Assembly (NCBI GenBank): GCA_012931725.1
Contig: CM022946.1
Span: forward strand, 115,148,902 to 115,212,901
From: Litsea cubeba
Taxonomy: Eukaryota; Streptophyta; Magnoliopsida; Laurales; Lauraceae
Direction: 5' to 3'
Length of the DNA: 64,000 bases
Under the pieces are notes generated by a model, which worked only from the letters and a program-made list of their open reading frames with translations, ran no database searches and had not been told where the DNA came from. Within the stretch, counting starts at the first letter, position 1. Each line of letters starts with the position of its first letter. Position numbers and translations under genes: made by a program. This document shows positions 57,417-64,000 of this stretch, piece after piece.

Positions 57417-59225
57417 TGTTAGTTTTCGAAAATTTCTGAAACAAGACCACATCCATTAGTAATCACAAGAATATAATGATCATAAATGGGAAGTTCTATG
57501 GTTTCGCCTTTTCAAATTGCTCGAGGTAGATGACCCGAGCAATATGAGGAAGGCAAAATGCCATAGAAGGTACAATTGTTCTGATCGCAGGTATGGTAAG
57601 CCTTGAATGGGCATCCCAGTGACTGCTAGAAGCAATTGTGAACTTAAATTCGACTTATCGAGAAGCAGAGCTTGCTCGAGGTAAGAAGAATATAAAGTTG
57701 GAGTTACAGATGTGCCGGTCGCAATACAGTAGACCCTGAAAGGGCGTACTAGTACCGCTAGACACAAATGTTTTGAGACCGCATCCATGAGATGAGATTC
57801 TCTGTTTTGAAAGGTCAAGATTGGATTCATCAAAGAGAGCAGATGGTATTCCGATCTGAACACGGGCTCAGCGATTTCCGCGAGCGCCAGTGCTCAGAAA
57901 GAAATGAACCATAATTTCTCGGATCTGAATCTAAAGATGACGAGTTTTTTTTTTTTGAAAAGTCAATATCGGGTTCATCAAAGAGAGCAAAAGGCATTCC
58001 ATTCTGAACACGGTCTCAACGATTTCCGTGAGCGCCAGTGCTCAGAAAGGAGAAGACCAAGATTTCTCCAATCTAAACCCAAAATGACGGAAGTTTTTTT
58101 TTTTGAAGATTTTTTTTTGAAGATTTTTTTTTTTAAATATTTTTTTTTTGAAGATTTTTTTTTTAAAAAAATCTTTTTTTTTATTTTTTTTTATTTTCTA
58201 TTATTTTTTATTATATTTTTTTTATTTTAAGATTTTTTTTTTGAAAAAAAAAATTATTTTTTATTTTTTATTTTAAAATTTTTATTATTTTTTTTAAAAA
58301 AATTTATTTTTTTTTAATTATTTAAAAGACGAGAGAGTACACATAGGCCTCCTAACCCGGTCTTATGAAATCTTGATTGATAGAATTGCCCCCAGGTAAG
58401 GGTAGGATTACTTAATGAACCCGTTTGGAGGACCCTTGCCTAGAACAGTCAAGCTGTCTCCACACTCTGGACAAGGCTTTTCTTTGAATCAACCATGATC
58501 AAAGAACACAGTTGGTTTAACCTTAGTGGTCTATGTCTTTCTTTTTGTTTTTATATATATATATATATATTTTTTTTTATATTTTAATGAACTCATCGAA
58601 GAGAAACAATGGCCCAATCCCCGATCTGAACACGGTCTCAACGATTTCCGTGAGCGCCAGTGCCCAGAAGGGAGAGGATCAAAGTTTCTCAATTTTGAAT
58701 CCAAACTGAAAATTTTGATTTTTTTTTTGTGTTTTTTTTTTTTGAAAAGAGAAAGAGTGGAAATAAATTCAAAGAATTAGAAATTTCCAAACAAAAAATC
58801 TCATTTCATTTTTTATTTTTTTTAGATCTTTAATGAACTCATCGAAGAGAAACAATGGCCCAATCCCCGATCCGAACACGGTCTCAACGATTTCCGTGAG
58901 CGCCAGTGCCCAGAAGGGAGAGGATCAAAGTTTCTCAATTTTGAATCCAAAAATGAAAAATCTGATTTTTTTTTGTTTTTTTGTTTTAAATTTTTTTTTT
59001 TGAAAAGAGAAAGAGTGGAAATAAATTCAAAGAATTAGAAATTTCCAAACAAAAAATCTCATCTCATTTTTTTTAGATGCGGAATTCAACATAGACCACC
59101 AATTATAAAGTAGCCAAAGAATCGAGAAAAGAAATATAAGCATAGAGCAAAATATATGATATGCAAATATTTCATTTCTAGCATCGTGTTCTCAAATAAA
59201 CGAGTCCCACCGAGTGGAGCCAGCT
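57417..59225 (-). other. Leader of element A with PBS and diverged repeats
   Basis: No gene. PBS: the minus strand TGGCTCCACTCGGTGGGACTCG at 59201-59222 lies three bases inside the LTR. GGTGGGACTCG resembles the complement of a tRNA T-arm, but I do not name the tRNA. The leader has about five diverged 125-150 bp units with the core TTTCCG(C/T)GAGCGCCAGTG (57790-58070 and 58590-58980), a T-rich stretch (58090-58320), and a TA microsatellite (58553-58570). Confidence 0.8.
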
Positions 59226-61569
59226 TGATGGACCGCGCTCCAGGATGCCCGGGTTCCTACCGAGGTCGGCGGACGTGGGAGTCCGTTTGGTTCCGACCCT
59301 TTCGTAACCAGGGGGCAGGCAAGGGGCGTGCATCAACATTTCTTTTTTTTGGGGGGGGTGTGCCAGATTTTTTATTTTTACTTGGAATTGCAAGTGGTGA
59401 TCCGGAGATCAACCTTCGCAAGTAAAAAGGAAATCAACTTCTTTCAAGTTTTCCATTGCACATATATTTAAGAAAAGAGACATTTTCTTGATTTGCCGTG
59501 AAAGGCGATTTTTTTGGCATTTATAGCCTATTTTGGCGTTTATAGCCGATTTTTGGCATTTATAGCCGATTTTTGGCATTTATAGCCGATTTACAATTCT
59601 TATCAATAATGAAAGACAAGAGTTGTGATTTTTTGTCTCTTTTAAAAAAATACAAACTACAATGAAAAGCAAGAAAAGGAGGATCTAACTTCTCAGGAGA
59701 TTGTGGGGGACTCATTTAGATTGACGGTCGCAAGCCATATGTGGGCTTCGCCATCATCCATGCAGATGAGAACAGAGGATGCTATTGATTCGCTTGGCTT
59801 GGCTATAACCTCAGGTTTTTAGAGGACAAAGACCAAAAGGAGGTCCTATGTCCAATAAAAAGCCGAGTAGACGGGCTGAAAAGCCACATCTAAGCCATTG
59901 GAGGAAGGAGGAGAAGGCAAGGACCTTGGGGGGGGGTACCCCCCAAGGGACTTTTGTCACCTTGTTGCGGTGGCCGGTGTAGAACTTCCGCAGAGTTTTC
60001 TCTCTTTTTCCTTTCTCTGGATTTCTGTCTGTGTGCTTGTGCTTTTTTCTCTGATGTTTCTGATGTGTGTGATGTCCTTTCTTCTTGGAGAGCCCTCCTA
60101 TTTATAGGCTTTTAGGTAGCCTTTTAGGTGGGTTTATGGGCTTTTATTGTCATTAAGCCACATAATGGGAGGAGTTACAAAATTGAATTGTTTATTTTGT
60201 AACTCCTTTTTCTTGGCTTCTGATTGGCCGGGGGAGATTGAGGGCATTTAATCGCCTTTAATCGCCTTTAATCGCCATGATGGGAGGAGTTTCATGGGTT
60301 AAATGCCATGAATCTCTTGACTTGTAACTCCCGAATGCTTGCTTCTGATTGGGCCGTCCAAAGAAATGGATTAATGACCGTAATAAAGTTAGTCAATTAA
60401 TCGCATTAAGTGGTCGCCGAGCAGCTGAAGAGTCGCGGGCCGTGCCACGTCTTTTGGGATTCTTCTGTCGATGATCATCGATGGATCTTCATGTAGATCG
60501 ACATCAGATGACCATGTAATTTCAGGTGTTTGTTGCCAACAGCGGGTCGGTGCCATCTGTCCTGTCGATTTCTCGATCGGTCGGGTAGAAAGCACACTTT
60601 TTTTTGTTGACCGGGTGGCGATCAATATTGTTTCCGATACTCTTGATGATTGACCCGTGTTTTGGACGGATGTCAGAGGACTTGGTGTCTCAAAAGCATG
60701 AATTTTGGAAAGTACCAGAGGCTGGGCTCTTCGAATCGCGAAAAAACGGCGAAAACCGGGGTTTCCGGGGCCTTCCCGGCGTCCCCGGGTTCCAAGGTCG
60801 CTGGCGACCCTGGCCCAGGGTCGCAGGGGCCTGCGACCCTGGGGGGTTTTACCCCCTTTGTGTCCCGTTTTGTGTTCGTTTTTGCTGTTTTTCGATTCTT
60901 TTTTCTCCTGTACTTTTCCTTGACATTTTGACCATTTATTGGCCTAATTTCTTTGTAGGAAACCTGATGAGAATCCTTGCATTTTATTTTGCAAAGTTTC
61001 CAATTTCCTAAGAAAGCCGAAGACTTTGTCGCGCAGAGCTGCTGATTTTCCGTCAGAAGCTGAAACTGGGTCAAACGATGTCGGAATGACCTGAAATTTG
61101 GTGTGAAGCCTCCTGAGCAATAAATAAGACCAACCATAGGCTTTTGTTTGAGTTTTGAAGCCGTTTGGGGTCCTATCACCAGTAGACTTGCTTTTTGTCG
61201 CGATGAAGATGTCGCGGTTTGATGTGCGGTCAACCGGTGTCCGATTGACTTGAAATTTGACAGGGAACCTATTGGATTCATTTTAAGATGATCCATAGGC
61301 TCTGTCTTGGAAACCATGGTCCCGGAGAGCTTTTGCCGCCGAGAGCTCCTTTTCGGCTGTCGGAGAAGCGAAGTTAGGCCAAATGATTTTGAAATGGCCC
61401 GAAACTTCTTGTGTACTCCTCTTTTGGCTGTCTGGAAGAATCTTGCAGTTTTTGTTTGATTCTGACAAGATTTGATTTTTGGAAGCAACACTGCCTATTT
61501 ATGGCAGGTTGTGACTTCATGTAACTCTTTGGATCTTGAAGAGGCAAAGTGACATTTTTGGTGTCAACA
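59226..61569 (-). repeat. 5' LTR of element A
   Basis: It matches the 3' LTR nearly base for base. Minus-strand TATA box at 60096-60109. The region before TATA (U3) is about 1.46 kb, and R plus U5 about 0.87 kb. It is followed by the duplication GAAAC at 61570-61574. Confidence 0.95.
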
Positions 61570-63738
61570 GAAACCTTCTGGTTGCATCATATAGATGCAT
61601 TCGTCAAGACTTCCATTAAGAAAAGCTGTCTTGACATCCATCTGCCATATCTCGTAGTCATAATGACATGCGATGGCCAAGAGAATCCTTATGGACTTAA
61701 GCATAGCCACTGGTGAAAAGGTTTCCTCATAATCGATACCCTCTTTCTGAGTATATCCTTTCGCCACCAGTCTTACTTTGAAGGTTTCCACCTTCCCATC
61801 CACTCCTCTCTTCCTCTTGTAGATCCACTTGCACCCTATGGGTTTAATCCCTTCAGGTGCATCTACAAGTTCCCAGACTTGATTGGAATACAAAGAATCC
61901 ATTTCAGATTTCATCGCTTGCTGCCACATGTCGGCATCTATATCCGTCACTGCTTCATCATAACTAGCAGGATCCTCAACCAAATCTTCAGAGTCTGTCT
62001 TAAAAGACACTCCTAGATATCTTTCTGGGTGTCTAGAAATTCTCCCACTACGACGAGGCTCTGGAGTGTTAAAAGGAATATCTTGTTCATCTACTATCTC
62101 AGGATCTGGTACAGATGTTGTAGGAGATCCCAGAAGAATCTCCTCAAGGGTTTCTTTATAACTAAGCTCTTGGTACATCATATAATCATCCTCCAAGTAC
62201 CTAGCATGAGTGCTGATAAGCACTTTTTGCTCCTTTGGATGATAAAAGATGCCACCTCTCGTTCCCTTAGGATACCCAATGAAGTAGTACATTTCTGATC
62301 TGGGTTCCAGCTTGGTAGCTTTATCATTCAGTACATAGGCTGGACAACTCCAAATGTGGATATGTCTTAAACTAGGTTTTCGACCTGTCCACATTTCTTG
62401 TGGTGTCCTAGGTACTGATTTAGAAGGTACCAGATTTAAAATGTATGCTGCTGCTTCTAGAGCATATCCCCAAAAAGATATAGGTAGGGTTGCATGACTC
62501 ATCATGTACCTTACCATATCAAGAAGGGTACGGTTTCTTCTCTCCGCTACACCATTTTGCTGGGGTGTACCCAGTGCAGACAACTGAGACACAATCCCAT
62601 GTTTTGTGAGGTACTCTTTGAACTCACCCAGGAGGTACTCGCCACCTCGATAAGATAGAAGGGCTTTGATATGTTTGCCTAGTTGTAACTCTGCCTCAGC
62701 CTTGAATTGCTTGAATTTATCAAACGCCTCAGACTTGCATCGCATTAAGTACACATATCCATACCTAGAGAAATCATTAGTGAAGGTGATGTAATGCTCA
62801 TACCCTCCTCGAGCCGGTTTGTTCATAGGACCACACACATCAGTGTGAATCAATTCTAACAACTCCTTTGACCTTAGTCCCTTTCCAGAGAATGAACTTT
62901 TGGTCATCTTTCCCTTGAGACAAGATTCGCACTGAGGAAAAGGTTCGAGATCTAATGAGCTTAAAGGCGCATCTTCTACCAACCTCTGAATCCGTTTTAG
63001 GTTAATGTGACCCAAACATAAGTTCCAAAGATATGTGTCATTGATTGAAGATACCTTCCTTTTAAGGGAAGTTGAGTTTTCTTGTTGTACATTATGCAGT
63101 GTGGGAGCAATAGGATATATATAAAATAAGTTGTCATGCATTCTACCGGAACATATAATATTTCTATCTCTACTGATATCAACACCGGAATGGAAGGAAA
63201 CTGAATAATCAAACTCAATGAGTCTGGGAACTGAAATTAAATTCTTCCTCATGTCCGTAACATAGAAAACATTATTTAAAACTAATATCCTATCACATGG
63301 AAAATGTAAGGAAACAACTCCTACTTCAACTGCCCGAACTTTATCTCCAGTTCCAACTCTAAAGGCAAACTCTCCTTTCTCAATCTTCTGCATTATCTGA
63401 AACCCCTGCAATGAATTGCAGATATGATTAGTGGCTCCCGAGTCTACTATCCATGAATCAGTAGAATCAACCACCAGACAAGTTTCAATGTAGTAGGAAA
63501 AAGATGTACCTTTCTTAACTGAGGCTAGCAACTTGGGACAATCTTTCTTCCAATGACCTTTGAGGCCACACTTGAAGCATTTCCCTTTGGACTTTCCATC
63601 TGTACCCTTGTCCTTCTTTTTACCAGTATTGTCCTTTTTCTGTCCTTTTCCCTTATTCTGCTTATTCTTGAACTTCTTCCCTTTCGGATTTAGTTTAGAG
63701 GAAGACTGGAAAAAGTGAGCTTGGGCTTTGGGCTTCAT
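61570..63738 (-). CDS. Copia element C pol, first part (knuckle, protease, integrase, RT start)
   Basis: The frame is open from 63738 to the A insertion. Zinc knuckle CFKCGLKGHWKKDC. Protease WIVDSGATNHICNSLQGF with catalytic DSG. Integrase zinc finger (HINLKRIQRL to CESCLKGK) and core with LIHTDVCGPM, SYRGGEYLL and GTPQQNGVAERRNRTLLDMV. The second catalytic Asp is replaced by Tyr (codon TAT, plus-strand 62650-62652), so integrase should be inactive. The GKR-like middle has FWGYALEAAAYILNLVPSKS and FIGYPKGTRGG. RT begins MKSEMDSLYSNQVWELVDAP and stops at MQPEGF, where A is inserted. RT resumes at 35627. The C-terminal FC-stop codons come from A's duplication and LTR. Confidence 0.92.
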
Positions 63739-64000
63739 GAAAGCCTCCGCCGCATTAACTCAGATAGAGTCATGTCCATCTTGCTCATATTGAAATTGAG
63801 CTTGAACTGATTGAAAGAGTCCGGCAGAATTTCGAGAATCATATCAGTTTGACTCTCTGCATCAATCTCAGCCCCTAGAATCTTAGCAACATTGAAACAA
63901 TCTATCATCTTGAGCATATGCTCTCTGACAGGTGTTCCCTCAGCCATCCTAGCAGCTTGCCTAGCTCGCCTGCTTTTGTCTGCGAACATCTTAGATAAGG
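63735..64000 (-). pseudogene. Copia element C gag, C-terminal part
   Basis: The frame has REHMLKMIDCFNVAKILGAE, then TDMILEILPDSFNQFKLNFN and SKMDMTLSELM, typical of copia gag. A 1-nt deletion near 63757 makes it end in a stop at 63735, while the next frame continues with AAEAFMKPKAQ into the knuckle, so gag and pol were one frame. The gene starts right of the window, as do the leader and 5' LTR. Confidence 0.85.

Larger units (their letters stand above)
35628..61569 (-). mobile_element. Element A: near-complete giant Tat-type Ty3/gypsy with antisense gene
   Basis: It spans 25.9 kb, or about 22.9 kb without the solo LTR inside it, which is in the size range of Ogre-like elements. LTRs of 2355 and 2344 bp are nearly identical and flanked by GAAAC. 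Minus-strand order: 5' LTR (59226-61569), PBS (59201-59222), leader, gag, protease, G-patch-like part, RT, RNase H, second RNase H, integrase, minisatellites, opposed antisense gene, spacer, polypurine tract, 3' LTR (35628-37982). Damage is light: a small deletion near 57205, a 26-bp-scale deletion near 53434, the solo LTR at 48938, and a 1-nt deletion in the antisense gene. It is one of the most recent insertions here. Confidence 0.95.

Noticed and set aside
60673..61491. 272-codon minus-strand frame in A's 5' LTR
   Set aside because: In the 3' LTR the same stretch is split into two frames by an indel, and there is no domain; chance frame in U3.

Overview
This window is plant (angiosperm) nuclear DNA made almost wholly of nested transposable elements. 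I see no intact host gene and no tRNA or rRNA gene. The evidence for a plant is Ty3/gypsy elements of the Tat type (a second RNase H after reverse transcriptase, AGGGGGCAATTG-type polypurine tract, very long LTRs), a Ty1/copia element, a CACTA DNA transposon, a captured beta-amylase fragment, and antisense genes of the plant mobile domain and Transposase_28-like types. Species cannot be read from this sequence.

Layout from left to right. 1-139 is the end of a long LTR whose family recurs as a solo LTR at 48938-51971. 140-3468 is the right part of a CACTA element carrying a beta-amylase exon pair and a Transposase_24-like remnant, ending in GTGTAGTG at 3468. 3472-24053 is a minus-strand giant Tat element, here called E, now decayed. 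E is split by a smaller minus-strand Tat element, B (9671-17908, TSD ATCAC). 24066-32416 is D, a plus-strand copy of E's family lying head to head with it, so E and D form a large inverted repeat centred near 24060. D is cut at 32416 by C, a minus-strand Ty1/copia element (3' LTR 32417-34437, coding 34452-35627 and 61570-64000, continuing past the window). C is split by A, an almost complete minus-strand giant Tat element of the E/D family (35628-61569, TSD GAAAC, LTRs of about 2.35 kb). A in turn holds a 3034-bp solo LTR (48938-51971, TSD TCTGT). The right-hand nest is therefore D, then C, then A, then the solo LTR.

Element A reads, on the minus strand, 5' LTR, PBS, a 1.8-kb repeat-rich leader, gag with a C-H-H-C knuckle, a DPGS protease, a G-patch-like segment, reverse transcriptase (YVDD), two RNase H regions, integrase, a minisatellite block, an antisense gene, polypurine tract and 3' LTR. 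The antisense gene (39143-43892, plus strand) has its own TATA box and a reading frame that continues through four predicted phase-1 introns. It carries a plant mobile domain, a basic segment and a coiled coil. Element B has an unrelated antisense gene (Transposase_28-like, 11065 to about 12758) in the same position, also with a TATA box and a phase-1 intron. Two Tat lineages thus carry different host-like genes in the same opposed arrangement. This is the most interesting feature of the window.

Most coding regions are broken by frameshifts, deletions or nested insertions. The best preserved are A's pol and A's antisense gene.
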